From Streptomyces coelicoflavus (lineage in GTDB: Bacteria > Actinomycetota > Actinomycetes > Streptomycetales > Streptomycetaceae), in contig NZ_BEWB01000002.1 in the NCBI RefSeq assembly GCF_003112555.1, positions 930,001 through 994,000 on the forward strand: 64,000 nucleotides of DNA, in the 5' to 3' direction. Positions 17,355-26,556 of the stretch are shown here, in pieces; position 1 is the first letter of the stretch; every line of letters begins with the position of its first letter. Under the pieces are notes generated by a model that made no database searches, had not been told where the DNA came from, and saw nothing but the letters and a program-made list of their open reading frames with translations. The position numbers and the translations under genes are program-made.

Positions 17355-19136
17355 TTACAGGCCGAGCTCGACCTCGAACTCGCCCGCCTCCAGGATCGCC
17401 TTGACCGCCGTCAGGTAGCGGGCGGCGTCGGCGCCGTCCACCAGACGGTGGTCGTAGGACAGGGTCAGGTACGTCATGTCGCGGACGCCGATGACCGGGC
17501 CGTCCTCCGTCTCGATGACGGCCGGACGCTTGACCGTGGCACCGATGCCGAGGATGGCGACCTGGCCCGGCGGCACGATGATCGTGTCGAACAGCGCGCC
17601 GCGCGAACCGGTGTTGGAGATGGTGAAGGTGGCGCCGGCCAGCTCGTCCGGGCTGATCCTGCTGGCCCGCACCTTGCCCGCCAGGTCGGCGGTCGCCTTG
17701 GCGATGCCGGCCAGGTTCAGGTCACCGGCGTTCTTGATGACCGGGGTCATCAGGCCCTTCTCGGAGTCCACCGCGATACCGATGTTCTCGGTGTCGAAGT
17801 AGGTGATGGTCCCCTCGGCCTCGTTGATCTTGGCGTTGACCGGCGCGTGCGCCTTCAGCGCCTGGGCCGCGGCCTTGACGAAGAACGGCATCGGCGAGAG
17901 CTTGACGCCCTCGCGCGCCGCGAACGCGTCCTTGGCGCGGGCGCGCAGCTTCATCAGACGGGTGACGTCGACCTCGACGACCGACGACAGCTGCGCCTGC
18001 TCGTGCAGCGCCTTGACCATGTTGTCGCCGATGACCTTGCGGATGCGCGGCATCTTGACGGTCTGGCCACGCAGCGGGGAGGCCTCCAGGACGGGGGCCT
18101 TCTTCGCGGCGGGCGCGGCGGGGGCGGCAGCCGGAGCCGGGGCGGCGGCCTTCGCGGCCTCCGCGGCGGCGACGACGTCCTGCTTGCGGATACGACCGCC
18201 GACGCCGGTGCCCTTGACGGTGGACAGGTCGACGCCGTTCTCGGCGGCGAGCTTGCGCACCAGCGGGGTGACGTAGGCGCCGTCGTCCACCGGCTGGGCG
18301 GCGGCCGGTGCAGCCGGAGCGGCGGCCGGGGCCGGCGCGGCGGGCTGCGGGGCCGGAGCCTGCGGGGCGGGGGCCGGCGCGGCCGGAGCCGGAGCCGGGG
18401 CGGCCTGCGCGGGGGCCGGGGCCGGAGCCGCTGGAGCCGGGGTGGGCTCGGGCTGGGCCGGGGCGGCCGGGGCCTCCTGGGCGGGGGCGGCAGCCGGGGC
18501 CGCACCCGCCGCACCGATGACGGCGAGCTTGGCGCCGACCTCGGCCGTCTCGTCCTCGCCGACCACGATCTCCAGCAGTGTGCCGGAGGCGGGCGCCGGG
18601 ATCTCGGTGTCGACCTTGTCGGTCGAGACCTCGAGCAGCGGCTCGTCCTCCTCGACGCTGTCACCGACCGACTTCAGCCAGCGGGTGACGGTGCCCTCGG
18701 TGACGGACTCGCCGAGCGCGGGCAGGACCACGTCCGTGCCCTCGGCGGCGCCGCCACCGCTCTGGCCGGCAGCGGCGTCGGCGGTGGGAGCGGGCGCCGG
18801 GGCGGCCTGCTCCGTGGAGGGGGCGGCCGGGGCGGGCTCGGGAGCCGGCTCGGCGACCTGCTCGGCCTGCGGGGCCGGCGCGGCGGCGGGGGCGCCGGAA
18901 CCGTCGTCGATCAGCGCCAGCTCGGCGCCGACCTCGACGGTCTCGTCCTCGGCGACCTTGATGGAGGACAGCACGCCGGAGGCGGGCGCCGGGATCTCGG
19001 TGTCGACCTTGTCGGTCGAGACCTCGAGCAACGGCTCGTCGGCCTCGACGCGCTCACCCTCGGCCTTCAGCCAACGGGTGACGGTGCCCTCGGTGACGCT
19101 CTCGCCGAGCGCCGGAAGGGTTACGGAAACCGCCAT
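17355..19136 (-). CDS. sucB: Dihydrolipoamide acyltransferase (E2) with two lipoyl domains
   Basis: This 593-residue E2 carries two lipoyl domains with the lipoylated lysine in STDKVDTE (Lys43 and Lys174). Ala/Pro-rich linkers follow, then a peripheral subunit-binding domain ([24 protein letters not shown], about 287-325) and a C-terminal acyltransferase core ending in [16 protein letters not shown], where His and Asp are catalytic. Streptomyces annotations call it SucB. In actinobacteria, though, this E2 serves pyruvate dehydrogenase and is shared with a separate OdhA protein, so AceF would be the functional name. AAGGAG precedes ATG 19136. It follows lpdA by 62 bp, probably one operon. Confidence 0.95.
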   Translation of the reverse strand: MAVSVTLPALGESVTEGTVTRWLKAEGERVEADEPLLEVSTDKVDTEIPAPASGVLSSIKVAEDETVEVGAELALIDDGSGAPAAAPAPQAEQVAEPAPEPAPAAPSTEQAAPAPAPTADAAAGQSGGGAAEGTDVVLPALGESVTEGTVTRWLKSVGDSVEEDEPLLEVSTDKVDTEIPAPASGTLLEIVVGEDETAEVGAKLAVIGAAGAAPAAAPAQEAPAAPAQPEPTPAPAAPAPAPAQAAPAPAPAAPAPAPQAPAPQPAAPAPAAAPAAPAAAQPVDDGAYVTPLVRKLAAENGVDLSTVKGTGVGGRIRKQDVVAAAEAAKAAAPAPAAAPAAPAAKKAPVLEASPLRGQTVKMPRIRKVIGDNMVKALHEQAQLSSVVEVDVTRLMKLRARAKDAFAAREGVKLSPMPFFVKAAAQALKAHAPVNAKINEAEGTITYFDTENIGIAVDSEKGLMTPVIKNAGDLNLAGIAKATADLAGKVRASRISPDELAGATFTISNTGSRGALFDTIIVPPGQVAILGIGATVKRPAVIETEDGPVIGVRDMTYLTLSYDHRLVDGADAARYLTAVKAILEAGEFEVELGL

Positions 19137-19198
19137 GGTTTCGGTTGCTCCTTACGAAATTGCGGAAGTCTGTGTCGTCGCGCCCAGTGACCGAGGGG

Positions 19199-20587
19199 TC
19201 AGTCGTGGGAGTGCAGCGGCTTGCCGGCCAGCGCGAGGTGGGCCTCGCCCATCGCCTCGTTCTGCGTCGGGTGCGCGTGGATGAGCTGCGCGACCTCGGC
19301 GGGCAGCGCCTCCCAGTTGTAGATCAGCTGCGCCTCGCCGACCTGCTCGCCCATGCGGTCGCCGACCATGTGGACGCCGACCACGGCACCGTCCTTGACC
19401 TGGACGAGCTTGATCTCGCCCGCGGTCTTGAGGATCTTGCTCTTGCCGTTGCCGGCGAGGTTGTACTTCAGGGCGACGACCTTGTCCGCGCCGTAGACCT
19501 CCTTCGCCTTGGCCTCGGTCAGACCGACGGAGGCGACCTCCGGGTGGCAGTACGTCACCCGCGGCACGCCGTCGTAGTCGACCGGGACCGGCTTCAGGCC
19601 GGCGAGCCGCTCCGCCACCAGGATGCCCTCGGCGAAGCCGACGTGCGCGAGCTGGAGGGTGGGGACGAGGTCGCCCACGGCGGAGACGGTCGGGACGTTG
19701 GTCCGCATGTACTCGTCCACGAGGACGAAGCCGCGGTCCGTCGCGACGCCGTTCTCCTCGTAGCCCAGGCCCTGCGAGACGGGGCCGCGGCCGATGGCGA
19801 CGAGCAGGACCTCGGCCTCGAACTCCTTGCCGTCGGCGAGGGTGACCTTGACGCCGTCCTGGGTGTACTCGGCCTTCTGGAAGAAGGTGCCCAGGTTGAA
19901 CTTGATGCCCCGCTTGCGGAAGGCGCGCTCCAGGAGCTTGGAGCTGTTCTCGTCCTCGACCGGGACGAGGTGCTTGAGGCCCTCGATGACCGTGACCTCG
20001 GAACCGAAGGACTTCCACGCGGAGGCGAACTCGACGCCGATGACGCCGCCGCCCAGCACGATCGCGGACTTCGGCACGCGGTCCAGCGTGAGGGCGTGGT
20101 CCGAGGAGATGATCCGGTTGCCGTCGATCTCCAGGCCCGGCAGCGTCTTCGGCACGGAGCCGGTCGCGAGCAGGACGTGGCGGCCCTCGACACGCTGGCC
20201 GTTGACGTCGACGGAGGTGGGGGAGGAGAGCCGGCCCTCACCCTCGATGTAGGTGACCTTGCGGGAGGCGACCAGGCCCTGCAGGCCCTTGTACAGGCCG
20301 GCGATCACCTCGTCCTTGTACTTGTGCACGCCGGCCATGTCGACGCCCTCGAAGGACGTCTTGACGCCGAACTGCTCGCTCTCGCGGGACTGGTCGGCGA
20401 CCTCGCCCGCGTGGAGCAGGGCCTTGGTGGGAATGCAGCCGTTGTGCAGGCAGGTGCCGCCGAGCTTGTTCTTCTCGATCAGGGCGACGTCCAGGCCCAG
20501 CTGCGCCCCGCGCAGCGCCGCGGCGTAACCACCGCTGCCACCGCCGAGGATCACTAGGTCGAAAACGGTGCTGGCGTCGTTCGCCAC
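19199..20587 (-). CDS. lpdA: Dihydrolipoamide dehydrogenase (E3)
   Basis: LpdA reoxidises dihydrolipoamide on E2 with NAD+. The 462-residue flavoprotein starts MANDASTVFDLVILGGGSGGYAAALRGAQLGLD (FAD motif). It has the redox disulfide in GGTCLHNGCIPTK, an NAD-binding motif IVLGGGVIGVEFASAW (about 180), SAVGDLVPTLQLAHVGFAEG, and the His-Glu pair in HAHPTQNE. The GTG start at 20587 has GGAGGACGTGAC upstream and gives the standard length. Longer in-frame starts lack support. It is the first gene of the lpdA-E2 pair. Confidence 0.96.
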   Translation of the reverse strand: MANDASTVFDLVILGGGSGGYAAALRGAQLGLDVALIEKNKLGGTCLHNGCIPTKALLHAGEVADQSRESEQFGVKTSFEGVDMAGVHKYKDEVIAGLYKGLQGLVASRKVTYIEGEGRLSSPTSVDVNGQRVEGRHVLLATGSVPKTLPGLEIDGNRIISSDHALTLDRVPKSAIVLGGGVIGVEFASAWKSFGSEVTVIEGLKHLVPVEDENSSKLLERAFRKRGIKFNLGTFFQKAEYTQDGVKVTLADGKEFEAEVLLVAIGRGPVSQGLGYEENGVATDRGFVLVDEYMRTNVPTVSAVGDLVPTLQLAHVGFAEGILVAERLAGLKPVPVDYDGVPRVTYCHPEVASVGLTEAKAKEVYGADKVVALKYNLAGNGKSKILKTAGEIKLVQVKDGAVVGVHMVGDRMGEQVGEAQLIYNWEALPAEVAQLIHAHPTQNEAMGEAHLALAGKPLHSHD

Positions 20588-20805
20588 GTCACGTCCTCCA
20601 TGCATGTGCGCCACGCCGGTCTCCAGTGACCGGTCGGCGGCTGGTGTCCGGCCGCTCATTGTTCTCGGCCCTTGGGTGGGCCCTGTCCTGCCGGGCTCCA
20701 TCTTCGCACTTGTGAGAGACGAACGAGACGTGGGGCCGGGGTGTGAGACACCCCACGTTCACGTGAGCACGGTTCTTCTCTGCCCGACGCCAAGGACAGC
20801 CGGCC

Positions 20806-20854
20806 CAGGGGCGCGGGGAACTGCGCGACGAGCCACGACGGACCCGCAGCCGCG
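20806..20854. repeat. Dispersed intergenic repeat, family A, copy 2
   Basis: CAGGGGCGCGGGGAACTGCG is followed by CGACGAGCCACGACGGACCC and GCAGCCGC, between pepA and lpdA. It is the fullest match to the copy at 52671. Confidence 0.7.
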
Positions 20855-20888
20855 CAATCACCCGCACCCCCGAGTGCTCAGGCGTACG

Positions 20889-22427
20889 TCAGCCGAGATC
20901 GCCGAGGGCAACCCGCTCGGCGACCCGCACCAGCGTCCGCACCGCCGTCCCCGTACCGCCCTTCGGCGTGTACCCGAACGGCCCGCCCTCGTTGAAGGCC
21001 GGCCCCGCGATGTCCAGGTGCGCCCAGGTGATGCCCTCGCCGACGAACTCCCGCAGGAACAGACCGGCCACCAGGCCGCCGCCCATCCGCTCGCCCATGT
21101 TCGCGATGTCCGCGGTCGGCGAGTCCATGCCCTTGCGCAGGTGCTCCGGCAGCGGCATCGGCCACGCCGGCTCGCCGGACTCCTCCGCCGCCTCGTGCAC
21201 CGCGGCGCGGAACGCGTCGTCGTTCGCCATGATCCCGTACGTCCGGCTGCCCAGCGCCAGCATCATCGCGCCCGTCAGCGTCGCCACGTCGATGATCGCG
21301 TCCGGCTTGTCCTGCGAGGCCGCCCACAGCGCGTCGGCGAGCACGAGCCGGCCCTCGGCGTCGGTGTTGAGCACCTCCACCGTCTTGCCGCTGTACATCC
21401 GCAGCACGTCACCCGGGCGCGTCGCGGAGCCCGACGGCATGTTCTCGGCCAGCGCCAGCCAGCCGGTCACGTTGACCTCGAGGCCGAGCCGCGCGGCGGC
21501 GACGACCGCGGCGAACACGGCGGCGGCGCCGGCCATGTCGCACTTCATCGTCTCGTTGTGCCCGGCCGGCTTCAGCGAGATGCCGCCCGAGTCGTAGGTG
21601 ATGCCCTTGCCGACGAAGGAGAGGGACTTCTTGGCCTTGGGCGAGGTGTACGAGAGCTTCACCAGCCGCGGGCCCGACGCCGAACCGGCACCGACGCCGA
21701 GGATGCCGCCGTAGCCGCCCTTGGTGAGCGCCTTCTCGTCGAGCACCTGCACCTTGATGCCGTGCTCCTTGGCCGCGGCCTGCGCGACCGCCGCGAACGC
21801 CTCCGGGTTCAGGTCGTTCGGCGGGGTGTTGACCAGGTCGCGGGCGCGGTTCAGCTCCTCGGCGACGGCCGCGGCACGCTCGATCGCCGCCTTGTACGCC
21901 TTGTCGCGGGGCTTGCCGCCGAGCAGCGCGGCCTCCGCCAGCGGGTCCTTGCCGTTGGCCTTGGCCTTGGCGCCCTTCGTCTCCTTCGCGGACTCCTTGT
22001 ACGCGTCGAAGGAGTACGCGCCGAGCAGCACGCCCTCGGCGACGACACCGGCGTCGGCGGCCTCGGCGAGCGGCAGGGCGAAGGCGGCCTTCTTGGCGCC
22101 GGCCAGGGCGCGGGCGGCCGCACCGGCGGCCCGGCGCAGCGCCTCGGGGTCGAAGCCGGCGTCCTTATCGGGCTCGGCACCGAGGCCCACCGCCACCACG
22201 ACGGGCGCCTTGAAGCCGGACGGAGCGGGCAACTTCGTCACCTCGCCCTCGGCGCCGGAGGCTCCGAGGGTCTCCAGGACGCCGGCCAGCCGGCCGTCGT
22301 ACGCCTTGTCCACGGCCTCGGCGCCCGGTGCGACGGACGGGCCGTTCGCGCCCTTGGCGACACCGATCACGATCGCGTCGGCCCGGAGGCCGGGCGCCGC
22401 GGCGGTGGAGAGAGTGAGAGCAGTCAC
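20889..22427 (-). CDS. pepA: Leucyl aminopeptidase (M17 family)
   Basis: This 512-residue cytosolic metallopeptidase removes N-terminal residues from peptides. The C-terminal catalytic domain shows the di-metal motifs VGKGITYDSGGISLKP (about 316-331), CDMAGAAAVFA, NTDAEGRLVLADAL, the family signature with metal and catalytic residues, and WAHLDIAGPA. The N-terminal half is the variable regulatory domain. The start is GTG at 22427; the ribosome site is weak (GAAG region). It is divergent from the GH114-like lipoprotein gene across 250 bp where I see no further gene. Confidence 0.95.
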   Translation of the reverse strand: MTALTLSTAAAPGLRADAIVIGVAKGANGPSVAPGAEAVDKAYDGRLAGVLETLGASGAEGEVTKLPAPSGFKAPVVVAVGLGAEPDKDAGFDPEALRRAAGAAARALAGAKKAAFALPLAEAADAGVVAEGVLLGAYSFDAYKESAKETKGAKAKANGKDPLAEAALLGGKPRDKAYKAAIERAAAVAEELNRARDLVNTPPNDLNPEAFAAVAQAAAKEHGIKVQVLDEKALTKGGYGGILGVGAGSASGPRLVKLSYTSPKAKKSLSFVGKGITYDSGGISLKPAGHNETMKCDMAGAAAVFAAVVAAARLGLEVNVTGWLALAENMPSGSATRPGDVLRMYSGKTVEVLNTDAEGRLVLADALWAASQDKPDAIIDVATLTGAMMLALGSRTYGIMANDDAFRAAVHEAAEESGEPAWPMPLPEHLRKGMDSPTADIANMGERMGGGLVAGLFLREFVGEGITWAHLDIAGPAFNEGGPFGYTPKGGTGTAVRTLVRVAERVALGDLG

Positions 22428-22677
22428 GGTGGTGAATTCTCGCTTCCGTATGAAGTCTGGTGTGGCCGAATGCGGGTGGGTCGACCGGGCCCGACATCCG
22501 ACCCTAGATCCCTCCTGCGATGCGGTCCTCGCCTGGGCAGGCGAACACTCGGCACGAGCCTACGCTCGCCCCCGGCCGCACTCCCTCCCGCGGGGCCGCG
22601 GTTTCCCCGCCGAGCCGTGGATGGGAGATCATTCCGGGAGTACGCCGTCACTCCAATCCCCCTCTGGAGCACCCCCC

Positions 22678-23490
22678 GTGAGACGCCCGGTCCTGTCGAC
22701 AGCCCTCTTCCTGCTGCTGCTCGCGGGCTGCACGCCGGCCCCCGGCGAGGGCGGTACCGGCGGTGACGGAGGTGACGGCGGCGAGGCAGCCGGCCGCTGG
22801 CGGCCGGCTCCGGGCACCGCCTGGCAGTGGCAGCTGAGCGGCAAACTGGACACGTCCGTCGACGTACCGGTCTACGACATCGACGGCTTCGACCACGGCA
22901 GGGCCACGGTCGCGGGCCTGCACGAGGACGGACGCAAGGTCATCTGCTACGTCTCCACCGGCGCCTGGGAGGACTTCCGGCCCGACGCCGACGCGTTCCC
23001 GGCGGCGGTCCTGGGCAAGGGCAACGGCTGGGAGGGCGAACGGTGGCTCGACATCCGCGCGACCGACGTCCTGGAGCCGCTGATGGCTGAGCGCCTCGAC
23101 ATGTGCCGCGACAAGGGCTTCGACGCGGTCGAGCCGGACAACATGGACGGCTACAAGAACGACACCGGCTTCCCGCTCACCGGTGACGACCAGCTCCGCT
23201 ACAACCGGCTGATCGCGAAGCTCGCCCACGACCGCGGCATGGCCGTCGGCCTGAAGAACGACCTGGACCAGATCCCGGACTTGGTGGACGACTTCGACTT
23301 CGCCGTCAACGAGCAGTGCGCCCAGTACGGCGAGTGCGCCGACAACCAGCCGTTCATCGACGCGGACAAGGCCGTCTTCCACGTCGAGTACGAGCTGCCG
23401 ACGAAACGCTTCTGCGCCGACTCCCGTGAGCTGCGGCTCAGTTCGATGCTGAAGAAGTACGAGCTGGACGCATGGCGGGAGGCCTGCTGA
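22678..23490 (+). CDS. Lipoprotein, endo-alpha-1,4-polygalactosaminidase-like (GH114 family)
   Basis: This 270-residue protein has a lipoprotein signal (MRRPVLSTALFLLLLAGC, lipid cysteine about 18) and a short Gly/Asp-rich linker. A TIM-barrel domain follows, of the GH114/DUF297 type: WQWQLSGKLD, VYDIDGFDH, GRKVICYVSTGAWEDFRPD, ERWLDIRATDVLEPLM, KGFDAVEPDNMDGYKNDTGFPLT, VGLKNDLDQIPDLVDDFDFAVNEQC. GH114 enzymes cut alpha-1,4-galactosamine polymers, so a surface or biofilm polysaccharide is the likely substrate. The start is GTG at 22678 with GGAG at -12. It is convergent with cobS. Confidence 0.85.
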   Translation: MRRPVLSTALFLLLLAGCTPAPGEGGTGGDGGDGGEAAGRWRPAPGTAWQWQLSGKLDTSVDVPVYDIDGFDHGRATVAGLHEDGRKVICYVSTGAWEDFRPDADAFPAAVLGKGNGWEGERWLDIRATDVLEPLMAERLDMCRDKGFDAVEPDNMDGYKNDTGFPLTGDDQLRYNRLIAKLAHDRGMAVGLKNDLDQIPDLVDDFDFAVNEQCAQYGECADNQPFIDADKAVFHVEYELPTKRFCADSRELRLSSMLKKYELDAWREAC

Positions 23491-23520
23491 GCCCCCGGGC
23501 CGCACCCTGAACCGCGGGCG

Positions 23521-24303
23521 TCAGCCCAGGACCAGGACCACCAGCGCGGTCGTGGCCGCCGTCTCCGCCACCCCGCCGAAGACGTCGCCGGTGACGCCGC
23601 CGAAGCGGCGGACGCAGTGCCGCAGCAGCAGTTCGGCGAGGGCGACCGCGCACACGACGGCGAGCGCCGTGCGCAGGGCGTCGTACGGGCCCAGGCAGGC
23701 GCCCGCCGCCGCGCCGGCCAGGGTGACGGCCGCCGCCGCGGTCAGCGCCCGGCCGGCCGGGACGACTCCGGCGACCGCCGCGCCCAGGCCCTCCGGCCGG
23801 GCGGCGGGCACCCCGGCACGGGCCGCCGTCGTGAGCGCCAGCCGGGCGGCGGTCGCCGACACCACGGCGGCGAGCGCGCCCCGCGCCCACGAGCCGTCGT
23901 AGGCCTGCGCGAGGGCGGCCACCTGGGCCAGGAGCGTGAACAGGAGGGTGAGCACGCCGAACGGTCCGATGTCCGACTGCTTCATGATCCGCAGGGCGTC
24001 CTCGGCGGGTTTGCCGCTCCCCAGACCGTCGGCGGTGTCGGCCAGTCCGTCCAGGTGGAGCCCGCGCGTGAGCACGGCGGGCACGGCGGCCGTCGCGACC
24101 GCGGCGAGCAGGTTCCCCGCGCCCAGGGCGAGCAGCAGCAGTCCGGCGCCCGCGGCGAGGACGCCCACCGTCAGCCCGGCCAGCGGCGCCCACAGCATGC
24201 CGCCGCGGGCGGCGTCCCGGTCCCAGCGGGTCACCTTGACCGGGAGCACGGTGAGAGTCCCGAAGGCGAACCGGAGGCCGTCGGGGGAGAGGGTCCTGAG
24301 CAC
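23521..24303 (-). CDS. cobS: Adenosylcobinamide-GDP ribazoletransferase (cobalamin synthase)
   Basis: This polytopic membrane enzyme joins adenosylcobinamide-GDP and alpha-ribazole in the last stage of B12 synthesis. The 260-residue protein starts MLRTLSPDGLRFAFGTLTVLPV and carries the family motif RGLHLDGLADTADGLGSGKPAEDALRIMKQSDIGPFGV (about 85-122), with an Asp-rich Mg2+ site. At least five hydrophobic helices follow, and the FGGVTGDVFGGV motif sits near the C-terminus. The start is GTG at 24303. CobT and CobU are encoded on the same strand further upstream, separated by plus-strand genes. Confidence 0.94.
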   Translation of the reverse strand: MLRTLSPDGLRFAFGTLTVLPVKVTRWDRDAARGGMLWAPLAGLTVGVLAAGAGLLLLALGAGNLLAAVATAAVPAVLTRGLHLDGLADTADGLGSGKPAEDALRIMKQSDIGPFGVLTLLFTLLAQVAALAQAYDGSWARGALAAVVSATAARLALTTAARAGVPAARPEGLGAAVAGVVPAGRALTAAAAVTLAGAAAGACLGPYDALRTALAVVCAVALAELLLRHCVRRFGGVTGDVFGGVAETAATTALVVLVLG

Positions 24304-24362
24304 CGGCGCAGACTACCCGGCGGTCGGCGGGCCGCTGACGGGCCCCGGTGGACGTATCACCG

Positions 24363-24368
24363 TAACGT
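24363..24368 (+). promoter_or_regulatory. Candidate -10 element (TAACGT) for leaderless transcription at 24375
   Basis: TAACGT ends 6 nt before ATG 24375, with no ribosome site between. Confidence 0.5.
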
Positions 24369-24374
24369 GCGCAT

Positions 24375-25115
24375 ATGGGAGATTGGTGGCAGCGCAACAT
24401 CGTGGAACCGGGCAAGCTGCCGCTGCTCCTCGCGCTGACGGCGTTCGTCCTGACGTTCGTGATCACCCGGGTCGTCACCCGTCTGATCCGGGCGGGCAAG
24501 GGCCCCTTCGGGAACGTCAAGGCGGGCGGGGTGCACATCCACCACGTGGTCCCCGGGGTCGTCCTCACCGTCGTCGGCGGCTTCGGCGCCGTCGCCGGGG
24601 GCCGCCACGGGTTCGGTTCCGCCCTGGCGGCGGTGGTCTTCGGGATGGGGGCGGGGCTCGTCCTGGACGAGTTCGCGCTGATCCTGCACCTCGACGACGT
24701 CTACTGGACCGAGGCGGGGCGCAAGAGCGTGGAGGTCGTGGTGCTCACCGCGGCCCTGGTCGGGCTGGTCCTCGCGGGCTTCACGCCCTTCGGCGTCGAC
24801 GGCGTGTCCCAGGACGAGTTGCAGGACCGCACGAACGTCATCGCGACGGTCGCCGGCAACTTCCTGTTCTCCCTCCTCGCCCTGGCCAAGGGCAAGGCGC
24901 GGCTGGCGGTCTTCGGGGTCATCGTGCCGGTGATCGCCCTGATCGGCGCGGTCCGCCTGGCCCGCCCCGGCTCCCTGTGGGCCCGCCGCTGCTACGCCCG
25001 CCGCCCCCGCGCCCGGGCGAAGGCCCGGCTCCGCGCCTACCGCCACGACCGCCGCTGGTCCGGCCCCCGCCGCACCTTCCAGGACTGGATCGGCGGCCGC
25101 CCAGACCCAAGGTGA
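24375..25115 (+). CDS. Integral membrane protein of unknown function
   Basis: This 246-residue protein has an N-terminal helix (LPLLLALTAFVLTFVITRVVT), a histidine-rich GGVHIHHVVPGVVLTVVGG segment at the start of helix 2 (about 52-71), and further helices around 75-100, 117-137, 153-172 and 175-195. A strongly basic Arg-rich tail ends in RRTFQDWIGGRP. The conserved HIHH and the acidic DEFALILHLDDVYW segment suggest a metal- or substrate-binding site, but I recognise no named family. It lies between cobS and cobT on the opposite strand. Confidence 0.8.
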   Translation: MGDWWQRNIVEPGKLPLLLALTAFVLTFVITRVVTRLIRAGKGPFGNVKAGGVHIHHVVPGVVLTVVGGFGAVAGGRHGFGSALAAVVFGMGAGLVLDEFALILHLDDVYWTEAGRKSVEVVVLTAALVGLVLAGFTPFGVDGVSQDELQDRTNVIATVAGNFLFSLLALAKGKARLAVFGVIVPVIALIGAVRLARPGSLWARRCYARRPRARAKARLRAYRHDRRWSGPRRTFQDWIGGRPDPR

Positions 25116-25146
25116 CAGTAGCTGAGGGCAGTCGCCCGCCCCCCTG

Positions 25147-25230
25147 AGCTGCGGGCAGTCGTGCCTCCCCCAGTGCCTGAACGGCCTGGGAGGTACCCCC
25201 AGGGCGGCACGGGTGGGCGCAGCGGCACCC
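25147..25230. repeat. Streptomyces-type intergenic repeat, family C (single copy here)
   Basis: A GTGCCTCCCCCAGTGCCTGA...GGCCTGGGAGGTACCCCCAG block with self-complementary CCTCCC/GGGAGG arms is followed by GGGCGGCACGGGTGGGCGCA. I remember similar elements in other Streptomyces intergenic regions. Only one copy is in this window. Confidence 0.45.
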
Positions 25231-25322
25231 AGTAGCGCCGGGCGCGCGACCGACCCCGGGCCCACACCTACGCCGGGCAACCAAGGAGCCCCGGTCACCG
25301 AACCCGGGTCACCGAACCGCGT

Positions 25323-26396
25323 TCACTCGTCCCCGACCGTCGCCTCACCGTCGGAGACCTCCGGCAGCTCCGCCGCCAAGGACGCCGCCGCCTGCACCAG
25401 AGGCAGGGCCAGCAACCCGCCCGCTCCCTCGCCCACCTTCACGCCCTGCGACAGCAGCGGCTCCAGCGCCATCCGGTCCAGCGCCTTCGCCTGCCCCGGC
25501 TCCCCGCTGTCGTGCGCCGCCAGCCACCAGTCCGGCGCCCGGAAGGCGACCCGCTGCCCGACCAGCGCGCACGCGGCCGTCACGACGCCGTCCAGGATCA
25601 CCGGCAGCTTCCGCACCGCGCTCTGCAGCAGGAAGCCCGTCATGGCCGTGAGGTCCGCGCCGCCGACCGTGGCGAGGAGCTGCAACTGGTCGCCGAGGAC
25701 GGGCCGCGCGCGCCGCAGCCCGTCCCGGATCGCCGCGCACTTGCGCATCCAGGCCAGGTCGTCGATGGCCACCCCGCCCCGGCCGGTGACGACCGACGCG
25801 TCCGTCCCGCACAGTGCCGCCACCAGGACGCCCGCCGCCGTCGTACCGCCCACGCTCACGTCGCCGAGCACCACCAGGTCCGTGCCCGAGTCGGCCTCCT
25901 CGTCGGCCACCGCCATCCCGGCCCGGAAGGCCGCCTCCGCCTCCTCGAGGGTCAGCGCGTCCTCGACGTCGATGCGTCCGCCGCCGCGCCGCACCCGGTG
26001 TCCCGCCACCTCGGCCGGCAGCGTCTCCGGGTCGCAGTCCAGGGCCATGTCGACGACGCGCACGGGCACGTCCAGGCGCCGGGCGAGCACCGACACCGGC
26101 CGGCCGCCCTCCAGCACCTGGCGCACCAGCTCACCGGCGCCGCCCGCGGGCCGCGCCGAGACGCCCAGCTCGGCGATCTTGTGGTCACCGGCGAAGAGCA
26201 CCACCCGGGGCCGTACGACCGGCCGTACCGGAACCGCGGACTGCGCGGCCGCCAGCCACTCGCCCAGGTCGTCCAGGCGGCCCAGCGATCCGGGCGGAAC
26301 GGCCTGACGCTCCCGGCGCGCCTCGGCGTCGCGGCGGATCCCGCCGTCGGGGCGCTCGATCAGGTCGGTGAAGTCGTCGAGATTCAGCGAGCTCAT
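25323..26396 (-). CDS. cobT: Nicotinate-nucleotide--dimethylbenzimidazole phosphoribosyltransferase
   Basis: CobT makes alpha-ribazole phosphate, the lower-ligand donor for CobS. The 357-residue protein starts MSSLNLDDFTDLIERPDGGI. It has the glycine-rich RPRVVLFAGDHKIAELGVSA, DLVVLGDVSVGGTTAAGVL and GGVAIDDLAW segments, and the catalytic glutamate in GVKVGEGAGGLLALPLVQAA near residue 330. The start is ATG at 26396, immediately preceded by a TACTGT -10 at leaderless spacing; an upstream in-frame ATG at 26471 lacks support. The acidic C-terminus (EVSDGEATVGDE) is typical of actinobacterial forms. Confidence 0.94.
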   Translation of the reverse strand: MSSLNLDDFTDLIERPDGGIRRDAEARRERQAVPPGSLGRLDDLGEWLAAAQSAVPVRPVVRPRVVLFAGDHKIAELGVSARPAGGAGELVRQVLEGGRPVSVLARRLDVPVRVVDMALDCDPETLPAEVAGHRVRRGGGRIDVEDALTLEEAEAAFRAGMAVADEEADSGTDLVVLGDVSVGGTTAAGVLVAALCGTDASVVTGRGGVAIDDLAWMRKCAAIRDGLRRARPVLGDQLQLLATVGGADLTAMTGFLLQSAVRKLPVILDGVVTAACALVGQRVAFRAPDWWLAAHDSGEPGQAKALDRMALEPLLSQGVKVGEGAGGLLALPLVQAAASLAAELPEVSDGEATVGDE

Positions 26397-26403
26397 TCGC
26401 CGA

Positions 26404-26409
26404 ACAGTA
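26404..26409 (-). promoter_or_regulatory. Candidate -10 element (TACTGT) for leaderless cobT
   Basis: TACTGT on the minus strand ends 7 nt before the cobT ATG at 26396, and no ribosome site is seen. Confidence 0.5.
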
Positions 26410-26556
26410 CCGGCCCCGGCCGAACCCCGAGGAGGGCCCGTGGGCAGCGCGCCCGGGCTGCGTCGTTGCACCCCGGAAGGCGATCACCTACGTAACGTTT
26501 TGCCTGGAATGTCGTACGTCCTCGCGTACGCCCTCGTCTCGTGTCGGGAGCCGCCC

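Noticed and set aside
22428..22677. Possible gene or RNA element between pepA and the GH114-like gene
   Set aside because: No frame with good codon bias and no convincing conserved structure; it looks like an ordinary divergent promoter region.
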